A stretch of DNA of 11,060 nucleotides, taken from assembly GCA_910586635.1 (NCBI GenBank), contig CAJUJA010000035.1, forward strand, positions 1 to 11,060, written 5' to 3'. Each line of letters begins with the position of its first letter. Position 1 is the first letter of the stretch. The stretch is from an uncultured Bacilli bacterium. Lineage in GTDB: Bacteria; Bacillota_I; Bacilli_A; RF39; UBA660. A program made the position numbers and the translations under genes. Shown here one piece after another: positions 1-5,960 of the stretch. A model generated the notes under the pieces. The model had not been told where the DNA came from. It made no database searches and saw only the letters and a list, made by a program, of their open reading frames with translations.

Positions 1-24
1 CCCTACACGACGCTCTTCCGATCT
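1..24. other. Illumina TruSeq adapter remnant (artefact)
   Basis: The window opens with CCCTACACGACGCTC and the segment ends in CTTCCGATCT. This matches the 3' part of the standard Illumina TruSeq/P5 read-1 adapter exactly over 24 bases. It is far more GC-rich than the DNA that follows. It is untrimmed library sequence at the end of a contig and not part of the genome. The pnuC reading frame to its right is cut off here by the assembly, so its truncation is not biological. Confidence 0.97.
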
Positions 25-396
25 AAAACTTCCAATAATACAAGAAGTAATGATAATAATAGAATTTTTAAATGTAAAACCTCTCATCTTTACATTTCCC
101 TCTTTATCTAGGTTTTGATTCCATGTAGAAAAACCTTTTATTTGTAATAAAGAAAAAACAAAAATATAAAAGAAGAATAAACCATATAATTGATTTTTAT
201 AGGCTACATACCCTGTAAAAAGGTAATTTATAAAACCAAAAATATAATTTATTCTTTTTTTGTCACTAGCAAAATAAGAATTCAAAAGTCCTGTTAAAAG
301 AATAATTCCACCAATGATGACATCATGAGAAAAAATTCCCATGATCAATGAGAAGATTACACAAATACTACTAACTATCAAATATCTTCGTTTCAT
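25..396 (-). CDS. pnuC: PnuC-family nicotinamide riboside transporter (N-terminal part, truncated by contig end)
   Basis: The reading frame from ATG at 396 to the adapter junction gives 124 residues, starting MKRRYLIVSSICVIFSLIM. It is strongly hydrophobic, with about four membrane-spanning stretches. The order of motifs resembles PnuC: an INYIFGFINYLFTGYVAYKN segment, then LYGLFFFYIFVFSLLQIKGF, a W-N-Q-N motif and a basic loop containing VKMRGFTF. PnuC proteins are inner-membrane facilitators that import nicotinamide riboside for NAD salvage; close relatives take other vitamins. The family is normally about 200-250 residues, so the C-terminal half, which carries much of the substrate site, is missing because the contig ends. 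The start overlaps the stop of the upstream HD gene by one base (TAATG), so translational coupling is likely. The family is assigned from motif pattern only, and the substrate is inferred. Confidence 0.75.
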
Positions 397-982
397 TATA
401 TACCCTCTTTTTTTACCCTATTTGTAAATAATATTTTCATTATTTGATCATATCTATTTTTAAAGAGTTTTTTTGACCTAGGACTCAGTTTTTGATAATC
501 TCTTTGAAGTTTTCTAAATACAAACTCTGTTCCTTCTTCTAAGTTAAGGCCTCTAACATGAAAGGCATCACTAAAAAGTGAAGGAAGTGCATCAAAATGA
601 GCAATCACATCTGCATCAGCAACGATTTGTTTTTCTATACTATCTCTAGGAAAGTCCTTCATTCCTCTATGATTTAGGACACACTTTTTAACTCTTTCTA
701 TTTTCTCTTTAGGATAATGATATTTTTGTAGGATTTGTTCTGCTAACTATTTCCCATATAGATGATGTTTTTCACGTGGTCCATTTTTTGTAATAATAGC
801 AACATCATGAAGAAGTGCTCCTAACTCTACAATTTCTAAACCCGCATGATACCGCTTTGCCAAATCTTTTGCATTTTTTACTACAAGCCGAATGTGATCA
901 TAATAGATATCTAAGCCATCTTTTTCTTTATGGTTCTTATTTTTTCTAATACTTCTTTCCTAATTTCCTCCACAATATTCAT
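396..982 (-). pseudogene. HD-domain phosphohydrolase, broken by a frameshift and an in-frame TAG
   Basis: From ATG at 982 the frame runs 14 codons and is lost at an A6 tract (plus-strand T run 940-945). With one base restored it continues as a canonical HD domain: H30 (YYDH), H59-D60 (GALLHD), H73-H74, H105 (VLNHRG) and D124 (VADADVIAHF), about 195 residues in all. A TAG at 747-749 interrupts it at residue 79 (LYGK-stop-LAEQIL), where Glu would be a natural residue. Only the last 88 codons, from an internal ATG at 662, are open to the stop at 396. HD proteins of this type are small metal-dependent phosphohydrolases acting on nucleotides or related phosphoesters. The intact metal motifs suggest recent inactivation. 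It ends in a 1-base overlap with pnuC and starts 27 bases after the third HD-like paralog. A sequencing error is possible for the indel but less likely to explain both lesions. Confidence 0.82.
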
Positions 983-1009
983 GTTTTTCACATACTTTCT
1001 TTACAAAAT

Positions 1010-1578
1010 TTAGTTTTTTTCTAATACTTCATCAAATAATTTTGTAAACATTTGATAAGATGGTTCCAATTCTTCTTTTGCTCTATCAAGAGAAAGAATT
1101 GCATGTTTCTCCTCTAATTTCATCTTTGCCTGTTCAATTTGCTCTAAAAATCCCATTTCTCTTTTAGCAACTACACCTAAAAAGGTAAAAACACCAACTG
1201 GGGCAATAAAACGATAGCAATCTGCATTCGCACATACTTCTGCTTCAATACAAGTAAAAGGAACATCCCCATGGTGAGCATCCACACAGTTGATAATTTT
1301 TTCATATTCCTCTTTTGTAATATCATAGTTTTTTAAAAACTGTTTCGAAAAATCAGCTGACATTTTCACATGTTCTTTTTGTTTACCTTCCTTCATTGCC
1401 TCACTTAAACAAATGTCCATAAGACATATACCTATTAAGACAATTTCTTGATCTGCCTGATAGATTTGGGCAAGCTCCCCCCTTTGGCTAGTGAAATTTC
1501 TAAATGTTTTGGTGCTGGTGGAATGTTTTTTCTAGCTAATTCTAAACATTCCTTTATTAATTGTTTTTTTGTCTTCAT
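1010..1578 (-). pseudogene. HD-like protein, paralog A (frameshifted at a G6 tract)
   Basis: Third member of a tandem paralog array. ATG at 1578 overlaps the stop of paralog B by 4 bases (ATGA). The first 34 codons (MKTKKQLIKECLELARKNIP onward) are in one frame and the rest, to the stop at 1010, is in another. The break lies exactly at a G6 tract (plus-strand C run 1477-1482). One extra G restores a 189-residue protein that aligns with paralogs B and C without gaps in this region (AKGGELAQIYQADQE). In the restored protein H25 is present and the doublet expected to be HD is M54-D55. The downstream EHVKMSADF, DAHHG and CANADCYRF motifs are kept. The homopolymer break could be a fixed lesion, a phase-variable switch or an assembly error. 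The open part from the internal ATG at 1420 lacks the first helices. The function is unknown beyond an HD-type fold. Confidence 0.8.
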
Positions 1579-2159
1579 ATTCTATTTTTTTCCTCCTTAT
1601 TTTCTAATATATTACTGAATAATGTATGAAATATTTGATAACTTTCTTCTAAATCTTTTTTTGCCTGATCTAATGTTAATAAACGATACTTTTCTTCTAA
1701 CTTAAAACTTAATTGTTCAATTTGTTCTTGTAAATTCATATTTCTTTTTGCTAATAATCCAAGATAAGAAAATACTCCCTTAGGATCAATAAATAAATAG
1801 CAATCAGCATTCAAACATATTTCTGATTCGATACAGGTAAAAGGAATACTCCCATGATGGCATTCTATACCATTAATGATTTTATCATAGTCCTCTTTAC
1901 TAATATCATAGTCTTTTAAAAACTCTTTCGCAAAATCTGAGGCCATTTTTACATGCTCTTTTATATTTCCCTTCTTCTTTGCTTCTTGTAGTTTAAGATC
2001 CATAAGACAAATAGAAATCTTTACAAGATCTTGATCTGCTTGATATAGTCTTGCAAGATATACACCCTTTTCTAAAGCGAAATATAAAAATTCGGGTAAT
2101 GCTACTTCCTCTTTTGCTAGCTTAAATATATCCTCTACTAGTTGTTCTTTACTTTTCAT
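1575..2159 (-). CDS. HD-like protein, paralog B (HD doublet replaced by MD)
   Basis: Protein of 194 residues. I prefer ATG at 2159 over the in-frame ATG at 2165. AAGAAGGA sits about 7 bases from the former but almost touches the latter, and the paralogs also begin MKxKxQL. The layout follows an HD-superfamily alpha-helical domain: the first-His position is F24, the doublet is M53-D54 (ICLMDLK), then H69 (EHVKMASDF), H101-H102 (ECHHGSIPF) and D119 (NADCYLFI). The first metal His and the His of the HD doublet are both missing, so normal two-metal hydrolysis is doubtful. The conserved ADCYxFIxPxGVF block is shared with A and C. The gene overlaps C by 11 bases and A by 4, giving a translationally coupled trio. 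It may be a regulatory or substrate-binding relative of HD hydrolases; no closer function can be given. Confidence 0.85.
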   Translation of the reverse strand: MKSKEQLVEDIFKLAKEEVALPEFLYFALEKGVYLARLYQADQDLVKISICLMDLKLQEAKKKGNIKEHVKMASDFAKEFLKDYDISKEDYDKIINGIECHHGSIPFTCIESEICLNADCYLFIDPKGVFSYLGLLAKRNMNLQEQIEQLSFKLEEKYRLLTLDQAKKDLEESYQIFHTLFSNILENKEEKNRI

Positions 2160-2736
2160 ACTCATATCCTTCTTTACTTAAGACTTTAGCAAATAATTTA
2201 CAAAATGATTGATAGCTATCTTCTAAATCCTCTTTTGCCCTATCAAGCGAAATAATTTTATGTTTTTCTTCTAATTTAGATTTTACCTTTTCTATACATT
2301 CTTCTAGGGAGCTTTGTTTTGATGTTAAAAACTGAAAGTAAGCAAAAACGCCTTTAGGATGAATAAACCTATAACAATCTGCATTGGCACAAATTTCTGC
2401 TTCAACACAATTAAAGGGAACACTTCCATGATGAGCTTCTATGCAATTGATTATTTTTTCATATTCCTCCTTTTTAAGATCATAATCTTTTAAAAATTGT
2501 TTGGCAAAGTCTGAGGTCATTTTTACATGTTCTTTCTTTTTACCAAGCCTTCCTGCTTCTTTTAATTTTATATCCATTAGATATAAACCAATAGCCACTA
2601 TATCTTTATCTGCATGGTAAATGTTAGCTAGTTGTTCTCCATATTCAAATGCTACATAAATATGAGTTTTTGTAGTTGGAATTGTCTCATTTGCTAAAGA
2701 AAAAGCATCCTTTAATAGTTGTTCCTTACTTTTCAT
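2149..2736 (-). CDS. HD-like protein, paralog C (HD doublet replaced by MD)
   Basis: First gene of the HD-like array, 195 residues from ATG at 2736. A TTG at 2739 is also in frame, but ATG lies 10 bases from GAGGAG and matches the MKSKEQLLKD start of paralog B. Seen in the sequence: H25 (KTHIYVAF), M54-D55 where HD is expected (LYLMDIK), H70 (EHVKMTSDF), H102-H103 (EAHHGSVPF) and D120 (ANADCYRFI). This member keeps the first His, so only the His of the HD doublet is lost, replaced by Met as in A and B. It lies 33 bases downstream of the P-loop kinase and overlaps B by 11 bases. The same unusual substitution in three linked paralogs suggests a real subfamily and not random decay. The biochemical role is unknown. 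Confidence 0.85.
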   Translation of the reverse strand: MKSKEQLLKDAFSLANETIPTTKTHIYVAFEYGEQLANIYHADKDIVAIGLYLMDIKLKEAGRLGKKKEHVKMTSDFAKQFLKDYDLKKEEYEKIINCIEAHHGSVPFNCVEAEICANADCYRFIHPKGVFAYFQFLTSKQSSLEECIEKVKSKLEEKHKIISLDRAKEDLEDSYQSFCKLFAKVLSKEGYEYEK

Positions 2737-2769
2737 CAAAATTCATCTCCTCTATTTTATTTCATATCA

Positions 2770-3309
2770 TTATTTCATTTTAGTTTCCATATATTTTTTA
2801 GTGATTTGAAAAACCTCATTAATTGGATTTTTACCATCGATAGTAAAATTAGCTTTTTTAATAAATTCATCAATTCCTACTTCATCTTTTAATCGTTCTT
2901 TTATTTTTATTTCTTCTAGAGCCTGTTTTAGTGAAATATCTAACCTCTTTGCCACTCTTTTATACCGAATTGCTGAGTTCACTTTTAAATATATGATGTT
3001 ACAATCATATTTTTGATTTAATACTTTTAATACTTCTGTAACATATAAACCATCAATTATGATGGTATTACAAATACTTATTTGTTCATCTATCAATTGT
3101 AAAGTATGAACAGATAGCTTTTTCACAAACCCTTCCAGTCCCATGGCAAGATGACATTCCCGGATACGATTATAGCCTTGTTTATTAGCAAACTCTTTGC
3201 CCATATTTGCAAAACTAAGGAGTGGAATATCAAAGTATTCTTGTAATTTTTCACATAATGTAGATTTGCCTGCTCCTGTTCTACCTGTAATGATAAAAAT
3301 CTGTTTCAT
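2770..3309 (-). CDS. P-loop small-molecule kinase, dephospho-CoA/adenylate kinase-like
   Basis: Protein of 179 residues. It opens with a beta strand and Walker A motif (IIITG-type strand, GRTGAGKST at 9-17). A hydrophobic strand ending in Asp follows (TIIIDGLYV, D86), as does an Arg/Lys-rich lid-like segment (IRYKRVAKRL, about 114-123). Near the C-terminus are a DEVGIDEFI segment and a strand-turn segment around NFTIDGKN. This layout matches small kinases of the dephospho-CoA kinase/archaeal AAA-18 type, which move the gamma phosphate of ATP to a nucleotide or cofactor precursor. It is cytosolic, about the family's normal length, and looks complete. ATG at 3309 follows AAGGAAT. The gene starts 2 bases after the methyltransferase stop, so the two are probably translated together. 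The substrate cannot be read from the sequence; a nucleotide or NAD/CoA-related compound is an inference from the neighbours. Confidence 0.82.
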   Translation of the reverse strand: MKQIFIITGRTGAGKSTLCEKLQEYFDIPLLSFANMGKEFANKQGYNRIRECHLAMGLEGFVKKLSVHTLQLIDEQISICNTIIIDGLYVTEVLKVLNQKYDCNIIYLKVNSAIRYKRVAKRLDISLKQALEEIKIKERLKDEVGIDEFIKKANFTIDGKNPINEVFQITKKYMETKMK

Positions 3310-3311
3310 GA

Positions 3312-4058
3312 TTATTCCTTCTTTCTTGCAATCACAAATGTATTTTTTGTAATCCTTTCAATAATATCTAAATCTTGATAGTCTTCTTCAAATTTTCTAA
3401 TTCCTTCTTTTAATTCCAGATCAGTAAGAAAGCTAAGATTAGAAGTTCCTCGATTTTTAAATCTACTTAAGTAGTTTTCCTTACTCTTTTTTATAGTGAT
3501 TGATGAATGTTCTACTTCTACTTTTGAAAAACTAGATAATTCTTTTTCTAACTCATCAATCTTTGGATATCTTTCTTTATCGATTTCAAGAGTTTTTGGA
3601 AAATATTGAGCAGTAGATCGGTACTGCAAATCCTCATGAGAACATGTTTTTATAATTAGTAAGCCTCCTTTTTTTAAAACTCGGTAAGCTTCTTCTATTG
3701 CTTTTATTCTATCTTTTTTAGATAATTGTTGAATCATCATAATCATTGTGCAAATATCAAAAGAGGAATCATCAAAAGGAATCATCGTTGCATCTGCAAC
3801 ATAAGACTCTATCAGTTCCTTAGCCTGATTAACTTGGCTATCAGACTTATCAATACCGACTACCTGATATCCTCCTTTTTTCATCATCTTTCCATATTTA
3901 CCAGTTCCACATCCAATATCTAAAATTTTCAAATTCTTAGAAGCTCCATATTTCTCAATTATATTCATTACGTTTTCCATATCATTTTCTGTATCTAGTC
4001 GAATATGATTGTACTTACGTCCTATTTTATGATAATAATCGTTATAATTGTTTTCCAT
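3312..4058 (-). CDS. Class I SAM-dependent methyltransferase
   Basis: Protein of 248 residues with a clear Rossmann-type methyltransferase core. Motif I is ILDIGCGTG at 45-53, the acidic end of strand 2 is GID at 68-70, the adenine-contacting DAT lies at 89-91, and motif IV-like FDDSSFDICTM is at 95-105. A post-motif VLKKGGLLIIK follows at about 128-137. This is the UbiE/Methyltransf_11 pattern, usually used on small molecules. The C-terminal third (about 160-248), Lys/Glu-rich with RFKNRGTSNLSFLTDLEL, probably forms the substrate cap and does not reveal the substrate. ATG at 4058 has only a weak purine-rich site (GGGGATGA) upstream. The gene lies 38 bases after the HIT gene and 2 bases before the kinase. 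It appears complete. Confidence 0.88.
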   Translation of the reverse strand: MENNYNDYYHKIGRKYNHIRLDTENDMENVMNIIEKYGASKNLKILDIGCGTGKYGKMMKKGGYQVVGIDKSDSQVNQAKELIESYVADATMIPFDDSSFDICTMIMMIQQLSKKDRIKAIEEAYRVLKKGGLLIIKTCSHEDLQYRSTAQYFPKTLEIDKERYPKIDELEKELSSFSKVEVEHSSITIKKSKENYLSRFKNRGTSNLSFLTDLELKEGIRKFEEDYQDLDIIERITKNTFVIARKKE

Positions 4059-4096
4059 TAAAAATCATCCCCATTTTATGAAGTACTAACTCTATT

Positions 4097-4522
4097 TTAT
4101 CTTTCGTTATTCAGAAAATCCTGTTTTATCTTTTGTAGCATTTCTTCACTAACCTCATTTTTTGTTAATTTTTCAGTTAATGGCCAATCTTTATCAATAA
4201 ACTGTACTCCATGCCTTATAACTGGCTTATCGTATCTTGGAATCGCTTTGAAATGTACAAAACTATCTTTCATCATATCCGCATGATAGTTAAATTTAAC
4301 AGCCCCATACAAATTCTTACAAGAATTTTCAAAATAAGTACAAACAGTGAAAAACTCTGTCATCTCTTCTTTGGTTACTTCTGTTATAGAAAAGCATTCC
4401 CTTTTTAATAAAATAATACAAGTACCAATGGTGACTGGAACAGACTTTAACATTAAAATCCAATAATTAAATTCTTTAATAAATAACTCTTCCCTGTTAA
4501 ATCTTCCTGCAAACTCATACAT
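4097..4522 (-). CDS. HIT-family (histidine triad) protein with a degenerate triad
   Basis: Protein of 141 residues from ATG at 4522, 8 bases after GGAGG; a TTG at 4525 is the alternative start. The C-terminal half carries the HIT signature region, read here as MMKDSFVHFKAIPRY followed by a GVQFIDKDWP element. It resembles the bacterial HIT subfamily often annotated as diadenosine tetraphosphate hydrolase, where the same block reads D-P-H-V-H-F-H-V-I-P-R-Y. Here the first and third His of HxHxH are Phe and Lys, and only the middle His (H90) remains. In HIT enzymes that middle His is the nucleophile. HIT proteins act on nucleoside phosphoramidates or dinucleotides. The flanking substitutions suggest altered or lost catalysis. 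It lies between a Nudix gene (20-base gap) and a methyltransferase. The fold call is fairly firm; activity is open. Confidence 0.75.
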   Translation of the reverse strand: MYEFAGRFNREELFIKEFNYWILMLKSVPVTIGTCIILLKRECFSITEVTKEEMTEFFTVCTYFENSCKNLYGAVKFNYHADMMKDSFVHFKAIPRYDKPVIRHGVQFIDKDWPLTEKLTKNEVSEEMLQKIKQDFLNNER

Positions 4523-4542
4523 CAACCATTCCTCCTTCTTTT

Positions 4543-4950
4543 CTATATCAAATCTAAATCTAATAGCATCTTTTTATGATCATATGCCAATTCCATCTTT
4601 CTAATTTCTTCTTTTTGAAACCACCTAATCTCATCGCATTCACTAATTGGTTTTGGAACTCCACTTTTGATTTTGCACAAATGAGGTAAGCAAATAACTG
4701 TCTTTGTTGGATGCCTTCCAATGGTATCATAATATCTCCCTGTATAGATAATATCTGTAATCTCCACACCTATTTCCTCTTGGACTTCTCTTCTTAAGGC
4801 AACTTCCACTCCTTCACCCCATTCTACCATTCCTGATACTAGGCCCCAATAACCTGAAAAATTTTTACCAGTTCTATGAATTAATAGAATCTTTTTTTCT
4901 TCATTTATGAAAATGGCATCTACTCCAATAAAAGGTCTTTTTTTCTCCAT
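4543..4950 (-). CDS. Nudix hydrolase, ADP-ribose pyrophosphatase-like
   Basis: Protein of 135 residues with a complete Nudix box spanning G40 to V62: G40, E46, R54-E55, E58-E59 and G61, fitting Gx5Ex7REUxEExGU. Nudix enzymes use this loop with Mg2+ to cleave nucleoside diphosphates linked to another group. The segment after the box (RYYDTIGRHPTKTVICLPHL, about 72-91) resembles the ADP-ribose pyrophosphatase/NrtR-type Nudix group, so ADP-ribose or a related NAD breakdown product is a reasonable guess but not proven. ATG at 4950 follows a strong AGGAGG. It is the first gene of the long leftward operon that ends in pnuC, with an extended -10 promoter just upstream. It appears intact. Confidence 0.9.
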   Translation of the reverse strand: MEKKRPFIGVDAIFINEEKKILLIHRTGKNFSGYWGLVSGMVEWGEGVEVALRREVQEEIGVEITDIIYTGRYYDTIGRHPTKTVICLPHLCKIKSGVPKPISECDEIRWFQKEEIRKMELAYDHKKMLLDLDLI

Positions 4951-4967
4951 TGTATCCTCCTTTTTTT

Positions 4968-4976
4968 ATTTTATCA
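4968..4976 (-). promoter_or_regulatory. Extended -10 promoter for the nucleotide/HD operon
   Basis: On the minus strand this reads TGATAAAAT: an extended -10 (TG plus one base) followed by TAAAAT, five of six matches to TATAAT. No good -35 box is visible at 16-18 bases, as expected for extended -10 promoters. The predicted transcript start is at about 4961, next to the AGGAGG of the Nudix gene, giving a very short leader. It lies downstream of the collagen-gene terminator, so the operon starts independently. Confidence 0.5.
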
Positions 4977-5005
4977 TAAATTATTATTTTTAGAAATAAG
5001 CAGAC

Positions 5006-5037
5006 AAAAAGCAAATCAATTTTCACGACTTGCTTTT
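5006..5037 (-). terminator. Rho-independent terminator after the collagen-like gene
   Basis: On the minus strand, AAAAGCAAGTC pairs with GATTTGCTTTT (11 pairs, one of them G-U) around a 9-base loop, followed by further T residues. Arms are 5027-5037 and 5007-5017. It starts 9 bases after the collagen-like stop codon and separates that gene from the Nudix-led operon. Confidence 0.75.
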
Positions 5038-5045
5038 ACTTCTTT

Positions 5046-5816
5046 TTATTTATTAATGATTTCTGCTTTACATAATGATACAAAAGCAGGATTACTATTA
5101 TTATTACCCACCACAACAACCATACCATATTCACTTCTTAAAATTTCTCCTTGAGCAACTGTCTGTCCTCCAGCATTGATATCTACATTAGTAGTTCCTG
5201 CCGGTAAATAAGAACGTGCTGCGGCCTCGCAATTGGCATCACAGCCTGTTGGAAGAGGATCTGGTGCTTGCAAATAAGTAATCGCATCATTATAAGTACT
5301 ACTAGTAACAGTAATCGATGCAATTCTACATATAGATAAAGCCTCTTCAGGCACTCCCTGATTATTTACTAATTGGAAAAGTCCAGAATTAGGATTATCA
5401 TTTGGTCCTGGTAATAAGGATCCTGGTCTACCACTAGCATTATTTCCACTTTCCATAGCAACGATTAAATTATCATTTGGATATAATGTGATTAATTGCT
5501 GTATAATATTTCTCATTTGATCTACACAAAAACATGTTGTTGAATTAGCATTACTTCCTGTTGGTCCGGTCGGTCCTGTTGGTCCTGTTGGTCCTGTTGG
5601 TCCTATTGGTCCTATTGGCCCTGTTGGTCCTGTTGCCCCTGTTGGTCCTGTTGGTCCTATTGGTCCTGTTGCCCCTGTTGGTCCTGTTGGTCCTGTGATT
5701 CCTCCAGATGGTCCCGTTGGACCCGTTGGCCCTGTTGCTCCAACACAAAATACGTATTTCCTCATACAGTTTCCATGTTTTTTATCATCACAATTTTCAT
5801 TACAATTCCTATACAT
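5046..5816 (-). CDS. BclA-like collagen triplet-repeat protein, probable spore surface protein
   Basis: Protein of 256 residues with three parts. The N-terminus (1-25) is short and Cys-rich (C5, C9, C17, C24). A collagen-like stretch (about 26-88) has some 21 Gly-X-Y triplets, mostly GPT with some GAT and GPI. A C-terminal globular domain (about 95-256) begins CFCVDQMRNIIQQL and ends in a beta-rich region. Collagen repeats with Thr in the Y position followed by a compact C-terminal domain are typical of BclA and related exosporium glycoproteins, where Thr residues carry sugars and the C-terminal domain trimerises. The triplet register is broken once, at GGIT (38-41). No classical signal peptide is visible, as in mother-cell-made spore proteins. 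ATG at 5816 lies 7 bases after AAAGGAG. Its own promoter and terminators on both sides indicate a single-gene unit. Spore location is inferred. Confidence 0.88.
   Translation of the reverse strand: MYRNCNENCDDKKHGNCMRKYVFCVGATGPTGPTGPSGGITGPTGPTGATGPIGPTGPTGATGPTGPIGPIGPTGPTGPTGPTGPTGSNANSTTCFCVDQMRNIIQQLITLYPNDNLIVAMESGNNASGRPGSLLPGPNDNPNSGLFQLVNNQGVPEEALSICRIASITVTSSTYNDAITYLQAPDPLPTGCDANCEAAARSYLPAGTTNVDINAGGQTVAQGEILRSEYGMVVVVGNNNSNPAFVSLCKAEIINK
5557..5736 (-). repeat. 9-base coding repeat array (Gly-Pro-Thr)
   Basis: On the plus strand the unit GGTCCTGTT recurs many times in tandem, with variants GGTCCTATT and GTTGCCCCT. It encodes Gly-Pro-Thr, Gly-Pro-Ile and Gly-Ala-Thr on the minus strand. 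Near-identical repeats like these favour slippage, so the triplet count is likely to vary between strains and may be collapsed in a short-read assembly. Confidence 0.9.
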
Positions 5817-5823
5817 ATAAACA

Positions 5824-5864
5824 CTCCTTTCAAAGTATTATATGTAACCTTCTTTTTTTCACAA
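5824..5864 (-). promoter_or_regulatory. Promoter and ribosome binding site of the collagen-like gene
   Basis: On the minus strand TTGTGA (5859-5864), a 16-base spacer and TATAAT (5837-5842) form a sigma-A-type promoter. AAAGGAG (5824-5830) follows at once as the ribosome binding site. The -10 region also reads CATATAATA (5836-5844), which fits the CATAnnnTA form of sigma-K and nearly fits sigma-E -10 boxes. No convincing sporulation -35 is seen, so sigma type remains open. Confidence 0.5.
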
Positions 5865-5901
5865 ATTATAAATACATAGTAATATAAAATTTTATATAAC
5901 G

Positions 5902-5934
5902 AAAAAATCACATTATTCATCGATAAGTGATTTT
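5902..5934 (-). terminator. Rho-independent terminator after the 244-aa unknown gene
   Basis: On the minus strand AAAATCAC pairs with GTGATTTT (8 pairs). An inner TTAT/ATAA stem extends the helix with one bulged base, and a run of T residues follows. Arms are 5927-5934 and 5904-5911. It lies 26 bases past the stop at 5961 and upstream of the collagen-gene promoter. Confidence 0.75.
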
Positions 5935-5960
5935 CATACTCAAATTTCTCTATTCTTTTC

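Noticed and set aside
1575..1578. Mycoplasma-type code with TGA read as Trp
   Set aside because: TGA at 1575-1577 ends paralog B at the same length as its relatives, and Trp is encoded by TGG in the genes read here.
3726..3923. 65-codon plus-strand frame inside the methyltransferase gene
   Set aside because: It lies antisense to a well-supported gene with clear motifs, has no ribosome binding site and has His/Asn/Ile-biased composition typical of a shadow frame.
4211..4408. 65-codon plus-strand frame inside the HIT gene
   Set aside because: Antisense to the HIT coding region, with no ribosome binding site and no recognisable domain.
5557..5736. Possible CRISPR-like repeat array
   Set aside because: The units are 9 bases, contiguous, without spacers, and encode Gly-X-Y in frame.
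5551..5748. Minus-strand frame with Asn-Arg-Thr repeats
   Set aside because: It is the shifted-frame reading of the collagen 9-base repeat, not a separate protein.
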